In this document: positions 18,571-28,929 of the stretch, piece by piece
Numbering within the stretch: position 1 is the stretch's first letter
Layout of the letters: the number at the start of each line of letters is the position of its first letter
Assembly: GCF_029360585.1 (NCBI RefSeq)
Contig: NZ_JAQZSJ010000008.1
Location: 1-64,000 of the forward strand
Direction: 5' to 3'
DNA: 64,000 nt
Source: Cohnella caldifontis
GTDB lineage: Bacteria > Bacillota > Bacilli > Paenibacillales > Paenibacillaceae
The notes under the pieces: generated by a model
Seen by the model: only the letters and a program-made list of their open reading frames with translations
What the model was told of the DNA's origin: nothing
Databases searched by the model: none
Translations under genes and position numbers: made by a program

Positions 18571-19059
18571 TCAAGTAACAAAGGCGGTTTCCTGCCGTTC
18601 TTCGTACAACTTCAACCCCTGCAGCGGCGGCGAGTACACATGGACGGAAACGACGCGTTCCTGATTGTCGTTCCGCATCTGATGAATCATCCCGTGCGGG
18701 GTCACGAACCGTTCGCCTGCCGCCACCTTGTGCTCTGCCGTTTTCACGGCGGTCGTTCGGTCCACGGCTTCAAATACCGCGTTGGTCAGTTCGCCTTGGA
18801 CGACCCGGCCGCAGCCGGCCGATTTTCCGTGGTCATGAATATACGTCCGGCATTGGGCGGGCAAATGAACGACGATGATTTCAACCTCTTCATTCGCGTA
18901 AACGACGTTTCTTCCATACGGATACGCCGACGGTTCCGTCACGTGGGGCAGCGTCCATTCTGCCAGATCGGGAATGCCGAGCAGAGCCTCCTTCAATTCG
19001 TCCAGCGTCGGGTTGGTTAACCTTCCGAAACGCGCGGCCAGCAATGAAACCAGATCCAT
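18571..19059 (-). CDS. Cysteine dioxygenase (bacterial type)
   Basis: This 162-aa cupin would oxidise L-cysteine to cysteine sulfinate with O2 and Fe(II). The iron ligands appear as His75 and His77 (in YIHDHGKS) and His126 (in HQMRN). Tyr48-Gly49-Arg50 matches the substrate-binding Arg motif, and YSPP (from Tyr142) matches the active-site Tyr. The residue aligned with the mammalian cross-linking Cys is Gly82, as usual in bacterial enzymes, so no Cys-Tyr cofactor is expected. ATG 19059 follows AAAGGGAG. It is transcribed away from the M20/oligopeptide importer operon and fits the sulfur theme of the region. Confidence 0.92.
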   Translation of the reverse strand: MDLVSLLAARFGRLTNPTLDELKEALLGIPDLAEWTLPHVTEPSAYPYGRNVVYANEEVEIIVVHLPAQCRTYIHDHGKSAGCGRVVQGELTNAVFEAVDRTTAVKTAEHKVAAGERFVTPHGMIHQMRNDNQERVVSVHVYSPPLQGLKLYEERQETAFVT

Positions 19060-19302
19060 ATAACAACTCCCTTTATCGCAATTTGTCGGAACGGGACTGC
19101 CGAAGACCGTTCCCAGGTTACAATATATGGTATTGGCCTATCACACGTGAGTAACGGGTTCGGCAGCGTCATTTTCTCAAACGCCGCATCAAGACAACGA
19201 TTTTTACGTCGGGACATACCGCCTTGAACAGGGTGGTTTGGCCCTTTTTGCGGATATAAAAAAATCAAATTCCTAAATAAAAGCCATCTATTATGGATGT
19301 AA

Positions 19303-19331
19303 TTGACACTTGTGTAACCGGGTGGTAACTT
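19303..19331 (+). promoter_or_regulatory. Promoter of the M20/oligopeptide importer operon
   Basis: A -35 box TTGACA (19303-19308), a 17-bp spacer and a -10 box TAACTT (19326-19331) lie about 80 bp before the M20 start. The rest of the 19060-19408 gap holds the outward-facing upstream regions of the two divergent genes. No riboswitch-like structure was recognised there. Confidence 0.7.
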
Positions 19332-19408
19332 GAATTCAATCGTTAAATACCCGACTAAAAAGATGCGAATTGTTTGAATATTGGGGCGTTCGCGTTTGGA
19401 GGGCAGGC

Positions 19409-20815
19409 ATGAGCAAACGGAAGCTTGCGCAATGGGTGGAAGACCATGGGCTCGTATTCGAGGAGCTTGCCCGGCAAATATGGGAACGGCCGGAGGTGGC
19501 GTATGAAGAACGTTTTGCGGCCGAAACGCAGAAATCCGTCCTGCGGGCAGCAGGGTTCCGCATTACCGAAGCCGTTGGCGGCATTCCGACCGCCTTCATC
19601 GCGGAAGCCGGGAAGGGAAAACCGGTCATCGGAATCATCGGCGAATTCGATGCGCTTCCAGGACTGTCGCAACAGGTCAGCGCGGTCTATCTGCCCGCCG
19701 CGGCTGACGGACCCGGGCACGGGTGCGGGCACAATCTGCTGGGGGCCGCGGGGGTCGAGGCGGCGATCGCAGTCGGGGTCAGATTGGCGGAGGAAGGCTT
19801 GAGCGGAAGGATCCGTTACTATGGCTGCCCCGCAGAAGAAGTGCTTTCGGGCAAAACGTTCATGGCCCGCGAAGGGGTCTTCGGCGATCTAGACGCCGCG
19901 CTGACCTGGCATCCCGGCACCGCCAATTTGGCGCTCGTCGGCAAAACCTCGGCGCTCACGTCCGTGGAATTCCGATTCGCAGGCAAACCCTCGCATGCGG
20001 GAGCAGCGCCTCATCTCGGAAGAAGCGCGTTGGATGCGGTGGAGCTCATGAACGTAGGGGCCAATTATTTGCGCGAACACGTGCCCGAAGGCTCCCGAAT
20101 CCATTATGTCATCACGAACGGCGGATCCGTACCCAATATCGTCCCTGAGAAAGCAAACGTCTGGTACTTTCTGCGCGGGAACGACCGCGCGCTCGTCGAC
20201 GACTTGCAGGAACGGCTGATCAAGGTCGCCAAGGGTGCGGCGATGATGACGGAAACCGAGGTCGATTGGGCGGTCAAGGCAGGCGCTTACGACTTCTTGC
20301 CGAATGAGACGCTGATCGACTTGTTGTTCAGGCAGAAGGACGATGCCGGTATTTTCGCGTTCAGCGACGAAGAGTCGGCATGGGCGGCTTCCTTGGCGGA
20401 ATCGCTGGATCGCGAAGCGCTGCGGCAGGCCGCCGATTTTTATGAACGGGCCGGCATATCCGCGTCTGGGCCTCTTCCCGTCGGTTTCGGCCGTTGGAAG
20501 TCGTCCTCTGGGTTGGGTGGATCCACCGATCTCGGAGACGTTTCCTGGATCGCTCCGGTAGGGACGATATCGACGACATGCGCGCCGATCGGCGTACAGC
20601 TGCATACCTGGCAGGCAACGGCCGCGTTCGGATCCTCGATCGGGCTCAAGGGCATGCATTACGCCGCCAAATTAATGGGATTGGCCGTTTACGAACTGCT
20701 CACCGACGGCGGGGATACGCTGTCGAAGGCCAAGGCGGAGTTCCGGACCGCGACCGGCGGCCGTATATACAAGCCCGCGATTCCGCCGGAAACGCGGCCT
20801 CCCGTTCGAGGGTAA
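19409..20815 (+). CDS. M20-family amidohydrolase, AbgB-like
   Basis: This 468-aa metallopeptidase-fold enzyme would hydrolyse an amide such as an N-acyl amino acid or p-aminobenzoyl-glutamate-like compound. Metal-site motifs are visible: [10 protein letters not shown] (Asp), [10 protein letters not shown] (His), CPAEEVLSG (catalytic Glu-Glu) and TWHPG (His). The KPSHAGAAP loop belongs to the dimerisation domain. ATG 19409 is preferred over an upstream in-frame ATG at 19370 because GGAGGG precedes it with good spacing. It heads an operon with an oligopeptide-type importer, so its substrate is probably what that importer brings in. Confidence 0.9.
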   Translation: MSKRKLAQWVEDHGLVFEELARQIWERPEVAYEERFAAETQKSVLRAAGFRITEAVGGIPTAFIAEAGKGKPVIGIIGEFDALPGLSQQVSAVYLPAAADGPGHGCGHNLLGAAGVEAAIAVGVRLAEEGLSGRIRYYGCPAEEVLSGKTFMAREGVFGDLDAALTWHPGTANLALVGKTSALTSVEFRFAGKPSHAGAAPHLGRSALDAVELMNVGANYLREHVPEGSRIHYVITNGGSVPNIVPEKANVWYFLRGNDRALVDDLQERLIKVAKGAAMMTETEVDWAVKAGAYDFLPNETLIDLLFRQKDDAGIFAFSDEESAWAASLAESLDREALRQAADFYERAGISASGPLPVGFGRWKSSSGLGGSTDLGDVSWIAPVGTISTTCAPIGVQLHTWQATAAFGSSIGLKGMHYAAKLMGLAVYELLTDGGDTLSKAKAEFRTATGGRIYKPAIPPETRPPVRG

Positions 20816-20833
20816 GACAGGGGCGTGGATAAG

Positions 20834-21834
20834 ATGAGCGGATATACGCTTGAGGTCGAGAATTTAACCGTGGCATTCCGTACGGAATTAGGAGAAGTGC
20901 GTCCGGTTGAAGGGCTGACGTTTGCCGTGAAACCCGGGGAAACCTTATGCATCGTCGGTGAATCGGGAAGCGGCAAGACCGTCGCCGCCCTCTCGCTCCT
21001 GCGGCTGCTGGGGAAGAACGGGGGGATCCGGGCAGGAAGCGTTCGGCTGAACGGCGAGGAGTTGACGCGGAAGTCCGAGACGGAGATGCGGAGCATTCGG
21101 GGAAGGGATATCGCGATGATCTTCCAAGAGCCGATGGTTTCGCTCAACCCGGTGTTCACGATCGGCCATCAACTAACGGAAGCGATCCGGCTGCATACCG
21201 ATCGGAGAGGGAAGGCGGCGAAAGCGCATGCGGTCGAAATGCTGCGCCGCGTGGGCATTCCCCGTCCTGAAGCGGTTTACGGCGAGTATCCCCATACGTT
21301 GTCGGGGGGGATGAGGCAGAGGGCGATGATCGCCATGGCAGTCGCATGCGAGCCTCGGCTTCTCATCGCGGATGAACCGACGACGGCGCTGGACGTCACC
21401 GTGCAAGCCCAAATCCTGGAATTGATGAAGCGGCTCGCAGCCGGAAGCGGAACTTCCATCGTCCTGATCACCCACGATCTGGGCGTCGTAGCCGAAATGG
21501 CGGATCAGGTCGCGGTCATGTATGCGGGACAGATCGTCGAGACGGCGGACGTCTATTCGTTATTCGAAAATCCCCTTCATCCCTATACCCGGGGGCTGAT
21601 GCGTTCATTGCCCGCGTTCGGGAGCGAAAGGGAGGGTCGTCTTTCGGCCATCCCCGGAGCCGTGCCCCCGTTGAGCCGGCTTCCCCGCGGGTGCCGTTTC
21701 CACCCTCGTTGTCCGATGGCGGAATCGATCTGCGAGTCCGAAGAGCCGGAGCTTCAGCCGGCGGAGGTTAGCCGCCGCGTCCGGTGTTGGGCGGCATCGG
21801 GCGAGATTCGGCGGTTCGCGGGGAGACAAGGCGG

Positions 21835-21838
<4 letters not shown>
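20834..21838 (+). CDS. Oligopeptide-type ABC transporter ATPase (DppD/OppD-like)
   Basis: This 334-aa ATPase has Walker A GESGSGKT (42-49), the Q-loop [12 protein letters not shown], signature LSGGMRQR (about 156-163), Walker [13 protein letters not shown] and H-loop LITHDLG. The C-terminal oligopeptide-transporter extension carries a Cys-rich [19 protein letters not shown] at 20825 is an alternative start three codons upstream. Its end overlaps the next gene by ATGA, so the two ATPases are translationally coupled. Confidence 0.92.
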
Positions 21839-22821
<983 letters not shown>

Positions 22822-22839
22822 GAAAGGCGGTGATGTCCG

Positions 22840-23790
22840 ATGCTGTCCTACATCGCGCGGCGACTGCTGATTTCGTTGCCGGTACTGCTAGGCATCACGG
22901 TCATCAATTTCATCCTCATGAAGCTGGCGCCCGGCAACCCGGTCGATATGCTGATCGACCCGAACACGCCGCCCGAGCTGCTGCAAGCCAAAAAAGCGAT
23001 GCTCGGCTTGAACAGCCCGCCCGCGGTTCAATACGGGAAATGGCTGCTCGGTTTGCTGCACGGCCATCTCGGTTATTCGTTCAGTTCTTATGCTCCGGTG
23101 GCGGATCTGATCGCGCAGCGGATCGGGCCCACGCTGCTGCTCGCCTTCGCGTCGCTATTCGGCGGGATGCTGATCGCGCTTCCTCTCGGAATCGCCGGCG
23201 CCGTTCGGCGCAACACCGCCCTCGACCATGCGCTGACCGGATTGTCGTTCGTCGGGATCTCATTGCCTCCGTTTTTCCTGGGACTGGGGCTGATCTATTG
23301 GTTTTCCCTCAAGACCAAGCTGCTGCCGACGGGAGGCATGCACACGCTCGGCGGCGAGGGGGGACTCGGAGACGCGCTCTATCATCTCGTGCTCCCGGCC
23401 AGCGTGCTGGCGGCCGCCATCGTCGGCAAAAAAATCCGTTACATCCGGGCCAGCATGCTGGACGTGTTGGAAAAGGAGTATTTGCGGACGGCGAGAGCGA
23501 AAGGCGTCCGCGAATCCCTCGTCATCGGCAAACACGCGCTGCGAAACGCGCTGCTTCCGATCCTGACGGTATTCGGCGCGGAGATTCCCGTTCTTTTGGG
23601 GGGCAGCATCCTGGTCGAGCAAATTTTCCAATGGCCCGGAATCGGGCAACTGGCGCTGCAATCGATCCTGTCCCGGGATTACCCGACGCTGATGGCGCTC
23701 AATCTCGTGGCCGCGATCGTCGTGCTGGCTTCCAATCTGCTGACGGACGCGCTGTATACGATGGCCGATCCGCGAATTCAATACCGATGA
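22840..23790 (+). CDS. Oligopeptide-type ABC transporter permease (DppB-like)
   Basis: This 316-aa permease opens with the DppB hallmark MLSYIARRLLISLPVLLGI. It has about six membrane segments and an EAA loop near 207-235 (YLRTARAKGVRESLVIGKHA). The end, LLTDALYTMADPRIQYR, is typical. The gene follows the ATPase pair by 18 bp and precedes the DppC-like partner by 14 bp. Confidence 0.94.
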   Translation: MLSYIARRLLISLPVLLGITVINFILMKLAPGNPVDMLIDPNTPPELLQAKKAMLGLNSPPAVQYGKWLLGLLHGHLGYSFSSYAPVADLIAQRIGPTLLLAFASLFGGMLIALPLGIAGAVRRNTALDHALTGLSFVGISLPPFFLGLGLIYWFSLKTKLLPTGGMHTLGGEGGLGDALYHLVLPASVLAAAIVGKKIRYIRASMLDVLEKEYLRTARAKGVRESLVIGKHALRNALLPILTVFGAEIPVLLGGSILVEQIFQWPGIGQLALQSILSRDYPTLMALNLVAAIVVLASNLLTDALYTMADPRIQYR

Positions 23791-23804
23791 AACAAGGAGG
23801 CCGT

Positions 23805-24683
23805 ATGAGCGAAGCGATCGAACCCGAGCGGGCGAGGACGGGAAGCGCCGGCCCGTTCCGCCAATTCGCCGGACGGTTTTGCCGGCATAAATTGGCAGTC
23901 GTCGGGCTGGCCGTCACCGCGGCGTTGATTCTCACCGCCTTGTTGGCCCCCCTGCTTTCGCCGCATTCCCCCTACTCGGTGTCGGACACCTTTTCCTCTC
24001 CGCCGTCGAGCCGGCACTGGCTGGGCACCGACCCTGTCGGGCGGGACGTGTTCAGCCGCTTGATCGCGGCTTCGCGGGTTTCCCTGGCGGTCGGTTTCGC
24101 GACCGTGGCGCTATACGTGACGGCCGGTACGCTGATCGGGCTCGTCTCCGCCTATGTCGGCGGATGGGTAGATCTCATCGTGATGAGGGTGACCGACATG
24201 TTCATGGCGTTTCCTTTTCTGATGGTCATCCTGGTCGTCGTGAGCGTCTTAGGTGCCAGCTTGCAGACCATCGTTTTCGTTCTTGCGCTGTTCTCTTGGC
24301 CGACCGTAGCCCGGCTGGTCCGAAGCAGCGTCCTGTCGCTCAAAGAACAGGATTTCGTGAAGGCAGGGCGGGCGCTCGGCTTCGGTGCGCCGAGAATTCT
24401 GTTCCGTCATTTGCTGCCGAACGCGCTCGCTCCGATCGTGGTCAACGCCACCTTCGGGGTGGCCGGCGCGATCTTAAGCGAGTCGGGGCTCAGCTTTCTC
24501 GGAATGGGGGTGCAGCCGCCCGCCGCAAGCTGGGGCAACATGCTCGGCGATGCCCAGTCTTTGACCGTCCTGACCGACCAGCCATGGCTGTGGTTGCCTC
24601 CGGGGCTCATGCTGCTGATCGCCGTGCTGGCGATCAACTTCGTCGGAGACGGGCTGCGGGACGCGCTGGATCCGAACGGATGA
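23805..24683 (+). CDS. Oligopeptide-type ABC transporter permease (DppC-like)
   Basis: This 292-aa permease has an N-terminal cytoplasmic segment, then a first membrane helix (LAVVGLAVTAALILTALLAP), followed by HWLGTDPVGRDVFSRLI, a DppC signature. The EAA loop is at about 179-207 (FVKAGRALGFGAPRILFRHL). It ends in the family-typical LRDALDPNG. ATG 23805 follows AAGGAGG at close spacing. Confidence 0.94.
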   Translation: MSEAIEPERARTGSAGPFRQFAGRFCRHKLAVVGLAVTAALILTALLAPLLSPHSPYSVSDTFSSPPSSRHWLGTDPVGRDVFSRLIAASRVSLAVGFATVALYVTAGTLIGLVSAYVGGWVDLIVMRVTDMFMAFPFLMVILVVVSVLGASLQTIVFVLALFSWPTVARLVRSSVLSLKEQDFVKAGRALGFGAPRILFRHLLPNALAPIVVNATFGVAGAILSESGLSFLGMGVQPPAASWGNMLGDAQSLTVLTDQPWLWLPPGLMLLIAVLAINFVGDGLRDALDPNG

Positions 24684-24745
24684 ACGGACGGAAGGAAATC
24701 GCAAAGTCATCGGATCATCCACTACCATTCAAGGAGGAAATGAAA

Positions 24746-26431
24746 ATGAAAACAAAGAGACACGTAATCGTAACGACGGTGCTGGCCGCGATGCTGGCCG
24801 TCTTAGCCGCATGCGGAAACAACCATAACGGAAGCGCTCCGAGCGGCGATTCCCAAGCTTCCGCGGGCTCCAGCCAACCGGCCGCCGCAGCAAGCGGTTC
24901 GGCAACTTCCGCTGCGGCGGCCAAGCCCAAAGCCGTTACGATCGGAATCGTCAATTCGCCGATCTCGTTAAATCAGATCAACGACCAGGGAGATTCGGCC
25001 TCCAAGACCGTTCAAGCGCTGATCAACGACTCGCTGCTGGATATCAACGATTCGTTCGAGTTCCTGCCGAAGCTGGCGGATTCGGTCGAGACGAAGGACA
25101 ATCAAACTTACGTCGTAAAATTGAACGCGCAGGCCAAGTGGAACGACGGCCAGCCGTTCACGACTTCCGATGTTCGGTTCACGTTGAACACCGCGCTGAG
25201 CCCCAAGGTGGAAAGCTCGTTCCGGCTGAACTTCATCGAAGGGACGGACGACGCTGGCAAACTCCCCGAAGGGCAGAGCGAGCTGTCGGGGCTTAAGATC
25301 ATAGACGAACGCACCTTCGAGGTGAAGACCAAGAAACCGATCGATCCGAATATTTTCAAGGAGACGTTCGCGACCAAGGTTTATTTCCTGCCCGAACACG
25401 TTTTGAAGGGGGTTCCGCCAGAGCAATTGGCCACGAACGCCTATTTCCAAAAACCCGAAGTCACGATCGGTCCGTTCAAATACGCCAATTTCCTGAAAGA
25501 CCAGTATACCGAAGTCGTGCGCAACGAGAACTACTACCGTCCGATCGCCAAGCTGGACCGAATCTTCGTTAAAGTGCTGCCGGCCGCCAATTTGGCCGCT
25601 CAGCTGCAGTCGGGAGACATTCAAATGAACTCCCTGCCCGTCGGTCTCATCCCGATCACCGATTACGAGAAAGTCAAGGCGCTTCCGGACGTCAACGTCG
25701 ATTCGAGCGGCCCGTCCGAACCGGCCGAGATCTTCTTCAACAACAAGACGGTCAGCGACGCCAAGGTGCGGCAAGCGATCGCCTACGCGCTCAATCGGGA
25801 GCTGATCGTGAAGCAGCTGCTCAAAGGACAAGGCGAGGTGATCGACGGGAGCATGCCGAGCGACAATCCTTACTACAACAAGAACATCAAACGCTATTCC
25901 TACGATCCGGATAAATCGAAGGCGCTTCTGGAAGAATCGGGCTGGGACGCGAACAAGACGCTCCGTTTCCTCGTGCCGTCCGGCAACAAAATCCGGGAAC
26001 AAGCGGCGGACATCCTCGTTCAGAATCTGAGAGATGCCGGGTTCAAGATCGATGTGCAAAAGTACGACTTCGGGACCTTGGTCCAGAAAGTGCTGAAGGC
26101 GGATTACGATCTGACGATCTTCAACCGCGACTATTACATCGAGCCGAGCAATTACTTCTCTCTGTTCCAGAGCGACAATGCGAACAACTTTATTTTCTAC
26201 CGCAATCCCAAGGCGGATGAGCTGATCGTTCAGGGAGCTTCCGAGACGGACTCGGCCAAGCGCCGTCAAATCTACGACGCGCTTCAGCAGATCCTTCACG
26301 ATGATCTGCCGACGCTCAGCGTCTATTCGGAAAAAAGGATTCAGGCGGTCTCCAAAAACGTGTCGGTCGGCAAACCGCTCAATCTCGGCATGTTCAATCG
26401 AGTCAACGAATGGGACTTGATCTCGCGATGA
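24746..26431 (+). CDS. Oligopeptide-type substrate-binding lipoprotein (family 5)
   Basis: This 561-aa protein has a lipoprotein signal with the lipobox LAAC at Cys23 and a Ser/Ala-rich linker. A family-5 binding fold follows, with WNDGQPFTTSDVRFTLN, VRQAIAYALNRELIVKQLLKG and LRDAGFKIDVQKYD. ATG 24746 is preferred over ATG 24740, which lies too close to AAGGAGG (24731-24737). It should capture a peptide-like or N-acylated compound for the two upstream permeases, to be cleaved by the M20 enzyme. Confidence 0.92.
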   Translation: MKTKRHVIVTTVLAAMLAVLAACGNNHNGSAPSGDSQASAGSSQPAAAASGSATSAAAAKPKAVTIGIVNSPISLNQINDQGDSASKTVQALINDSLLDINDSFEFLPKLADSVETKDNQTYVVKLNAQAKWNDGQPFTTSDVRFTLNTALSPKVESSFRLNFIEGTDDAGKLPEGQSELSGLKIIDERTFEVKTKKPIDPNIFKETFATKVYFLPEHVLKGVPPEQLATNAYFQKPEVTIGPFKYANFLKDQYTEVVRNENYYRPIAKLDRIFVKVLPAANLAAQLQSGDIQMNSLPVGLIPITDYEKVKALPDVNVDSSGPSEPAEIFFNNKTVSDAKVRQAIAYALNRELIVKQLLKGQGEVIDGSMPSDNPYYNKNIKRYSYDPDKSKALLEESGWDANKTLRFLVPSGNKIREQAADILVQNLRDAGFKIDVQKYDFGTLVQKVLKADYDLTIFNRDYYIEPSNYFSLFQSDNANNFIFYRNPKADELIVQGASETDSAKRRQIYDALQQILHDDLPTLSVYSEKRIQAVSKNVSVGKPLNLGMFNRVNEWDLISR

Positions 26432-26452
26432 GACGGAAGGAGGCGGGGCGGG

Positions 26453-27220
26453 ATGGGGCGGCTGAACGGCAAACGCGCGCTGATCGTCGGGGCCGACTCC
26501 CCTGCGGGCCGTGACGTTGCGCGGCGGTTTGCGAAGGAAGGCGCCGCTCTGGCTCTCGCCTCCGGCGGGCAAGGCGAGTCCGGGATTCCGGATTTGGTTC
26601 AGGGAATCCGCTCGCTGGGCGGCATGGCAGCCGACGTCGGGAAGGCCGTTCGTTGGTCGGATTGGGAAAGGGTGCTTCAACAAACGGTCAGGCTGCATGG
26701 CGGACTGGACATCGTGGTCTATTCGTTGCCCAGGCTGGCGGAGAAGGGCTTGGAGCATGAAACGGTGGCCGATTGGCAGCAAATCGTGCATCAGCGCCTT
26801 ACGGGATTGGCGCTTGGTTTAAGGGCCGCGGTGGAGAAAATGCCGCAGGGCGGCTCCGTCGTGAGCGTCCTCACGACGGATGCCCTGAAGCCGCAGGCCG
26901 GCAGCGCCTTTGCGGCCCTGTCCGGCGCGATCCGCCTGTTGTCCGCCGGATCGGCCGCGGCGAACGCGGCCTCCGGCGTTCGATTCAATGCCGTGTTTGC
27001 CGGGGAAACGAGCGCATCCGAGCACTGGAATCTTCCGGCAGGCCGCGCAGATCTCGGGGAGAATGTCGCGAACGCCGTTCTGCTTCTGGCTTCGGAAGAA
27101 AGTTCTTACGTAAACGGCAGCGAGTGGGTCATCGACGGGGGGAACGGGGTCCGGGCGCGCCGCGACATCGTTGCCGATCGTTCCTCCGGTTCAGGGAGGG
27201 AAGAAGATGGGCAGGCTTGA
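26453..27220 (+). CDS. SDR-family protein lacking catalytic residues
   Basis: This 255-aa protein has the SDR fold and aligns end to end with the next gene product, including the shared start MGRL-GK and the C-terminal NGSEWVIDGG. The catalytic residues are changed: the Ser position is Thr142, the Tyr of YxxxK is Phe153 and the Lys is Ser157. The NNA motif reads VYS, and the nucleotide loop is GADSPAG, not TGxxxGxG. It is therefore probably catalytically dead and may be a structural or regulatory partner of the active SDR, whose gene overlaps its 3' end by 14 bp. The reading frame is intact, so it is not an obvious decaying pseudogene. Confidence 0.82.
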   Translation: MGRLNGKRALIVGADSPAGRDVARRFAKEGAALALASGGQGESGIPDLVQGIRSLGGMAADVGKAVRWSDWERVLQQTVRLHGGLDIVVYSLPRLAEKGLEHETVADWQQIVHQRLTGLALGLRAAVEKMPQGGSVVSVLTTDALKPQAGSAFAALSGAIRLLSAGSAAANAASGVRFNAVFAGETSASEHWNLPAGRADLGENVANAVLLLASEESSYVNGSEWVIDGGNGVRARRDIVADRSSGSGREEDGQA

Positions 27221-27965
27221 GGGGAAAACGGCGATCGTGACCGGTTCGGGAAGAGGCCAAGGAAGCCGGGAGGCCGAACGTTTCGCCGCCGAGGGAGCGC
27301 GGGTAGTCGTCACCGATATTCAATATGAGCTCGCCGAAGACACGGTCGGGCGAATTCGGCGAGCAGGTGGGACGGCCATCGCGCTCCGGCAGGACGTCTC
27401 ATCGAAAGACGACTGGGCAGAAGTCGTCGCAGCCGCGGCGGAGACATTCGGGACGCTGCATATCCTCGTCAACAACGCGGCCGTCTCCAGCACGTCGCCG
27501 GCTTTCCGGGAACTTCGGCCCGAACAGGTCTGGGAGCGCGTGCTTTCCGTGAATTTGACAGGCGCTTTTCTCGGAATCAAGCATGCGGTCCCGTTGATCC
27601 GCGAAGCGGGAGGAGGGTCCGTCATCAACATCTCCTCCGTGGCGGGCATGCTGTCGCTGGGAGGTCCGGTTACGTCCTATGCGGCCGCGAAAGGGGCGCT
27701 TCGAAGTTTCACCAAGGGCGCGGCCGTCGAGCTGGCGCCGGACCGCATCCGGGTGAACGCCGTATTTCCCGGTCTGATCGAGACTCCGTTGGTACGCGAA
27801 GCGATGGAGCAAAGAAGGGACGATTACTTATCCGTCATCCCGCTGGGCCGGTTCGGTACGGTTGACGATGTCGCGGAAGCCGTCGTGTATTTGGCCTCGG
27901 ACGAGTCCGCCTACGTCACGGGAGCGGAATTCGTGATCGACGGCGGCATCGCGGTTTACGCCTAA
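27207..27965 (+). CDS. SDR-family NAD(P)-dependent oxidoreductase
   Basis: This 252-aa classical SDR has the cofactor loop TGSGRGQG (12-19), NNA (89-91), catalytic Asn116, Ser144, and Tyr158/Lys162 in YAAAK. The PG-T motif (FPGLIETP) follows. Asp37 after beta-2 (VVVTDIQ) suggests NAD rather than NADP, as an inference from the family. ATG 27207 lies inside the end of the upstream SDR gene behind GGGAGGG. It ends the operon ahead of a strong terminator. Substrate is unknown; a hydroxyl or keto intermediate of the imported compound is plausible. Confidence 0.92.
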   Translation: MGRLEGKTAIVTGSGRGQGSREAERFAAEGARVVVTDIQYELAEDTVGRIRRAGGTAIALRQDVSSKDDWAEVVAAAAETFGTLHILVNNAAVSSTSPAFRELRPEQVWERVLSVNLTGAFLGIKHAVPLIREAGGGSVINISSVAGMLSLGGPVTSYAAAKGALRSFTKGAAVELAPDRIRVNAVFPGLIETPLVREAMEQRRDDYLSVIPLGRFGTVDDVAEAVVYLASDESAYVTGAEFVIDGGIAVYA

Positions 27966-27980
27966 CGCATCTTTTCTGAA

Positions 27981-28010
27981 GGAGCCGTTAAGTCAACGGC
28001 TCCTTTTTTT
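27981..28010 (+). terminator. Rho-independent terminator after the SDR gene
   Basis: GGAGCCGTT (27981-27989) pairs with AACGGCTCC (27995-28003) and is followed by seven T. Confidence 0.94.
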
Positions 28011-28022
28011 ACTTCCACAGGA

Positions 28023-28081
28023 TTGTAAAAAGAAATTAAGTATATTAAAATAACCATAAAACCAACTAAATCAATTGGTTT
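28023..28081 (+). promoter_or_regulatory. Promoter and operator of the SsuBAC-like operon
   Basis: A -35 box TTGTAA (28023-28028), a 17-bp spacer and a -10 box TAAAAT (28046-28051) are followed by a palindrome. AAACCAA (28059-28065) and TTGGTTT (28075-28081) flank CTAAATCAA. The 28053-28079 stretch closely matches 37235-37261 in front of the second oligopeptide importer. The layout over the transcription start suggests repression. The form recalls Rrf2/CymR-type sites, but that is inference. Confidence 0.65.
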
Positions 28082-28136
28082 TGTACATATTTGTTGCTGA
28101 CAAGTCAACTTGAAGCGAATGAGAGGAGGACATGAA

Positions 28137-28916
28137 GTGGAACCGATCATTCGAGTCGACCGGGCCAGTAAAAGCTATCGGAACGCAAAGTCGTCCGAGA
28201 AGGTATTGCAGGACCTGTCGTTCGAAATCGGACAAGGCGAAATCGTGGCGATACTCGGTCCGAGCGGCTGCGGCAAAAGCACGCTGCTGAACCTGATCGG
28301 CGGATTCGAAAGGGCCGACGAAGGCCGGGTGCTGTTCGAAGGACGGCCGGTGGAGCGGCCGACGCGTCAATGCGTCATGATTTTTCAAAATTACGGGTTA
28401 CTGCCATGGCGTACGGTCAGGAAGAACGTGGAGATCGGATTGGAGCCGTCCGGTTACACGGCCGCGGAGAGGAAGGAGCGGGCCTCGGCCTATGTCGATC
28501 TCGTCGGGTTATCCGACAGGATCGATCATTTTCCGCATCAGCTCTCGGGAGGCATGCAACAGCGGGTCGCGCTCGCCCGCGCCCTCGCGATCGACCCGAA
28601 AGCCGTGTTGATGGATGAGCCGTTCGGCGCGCTGGACACGTTCAACCGCTACCATCTGCAGAACGAGCTTCTCCGCCTGCAGAACGGTCAAGGCCTTACC
28701 GTCGTGATCGTCACGCATGACATCGATGAGGCCGTTTTTCTGGCGGACCGCATTCTGGTCATGGAATCCGCCCCGGGACGCATCCGGAAGGAGATCCGGA
28801 TTCCGGACGCCAAGCCGCGCGACCGTGGCAGCACGCAATTCCAGCATTACCGCAAGCTGATTTTCGATCTATTCCATCTGTCGGGGACGGACGATGATCC
28901 GGAGTTTACCATTTAG
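28137..28916 (+). CDS. NitT/TauT-type ABC transporter ATPase (SsuB-like)
   Basis: This 259-aa ATPase has Walker A GPSGCGKST (41-49), Q-loop MIFQNYGLLPWRTV, signature LSGGMQQR (about 142), Walker B AVLMDEPFGALD and H-loop VTHDIDEAV. The LLPW and DIDEA phrases mark the sulfonate/nitrate/taurine subfamily. GTG at 28137 is chosen because GGAGG (28125-28129) lies 7 bp ahead; an ATG at 28110 would begin upstream of this site. It is the first gene of a three-gene importer. Confidence 0.92.
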   Translation: MEPIIRVDRASKSYRNAKSSEKVLQDLSFEIGQGEIVAILGPSGCGKSTLLNLIGGFERADEGRVLFEGRPVERPTRQCVMIFQNYGLLPWRTVRKNVEIGLEPSGYTAAERKERASAYVDLVGLSDRIDHFPHQLSGGMQQRVALARALAIDPKAVLMDEPFGALDTFNRYHLQNELLRLQNGQGLTVVIVTHDIDEAVFLADRILVMESAPGRIRKEIRIPDAKPRDRGSTQFQHYRKLIFDLFHLSGTDDDPEFTI

Positions 28917-28929
28917 GAGGACCTGCGAT

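Noticed and set aside
19060-19408. SAM (S-box) or T-box riboswitch ahead of the sulfur-related genes
   Set aside because: No conserved core elements or terminator-antiterminator pair could be found; an ordinary promoter explains the region.
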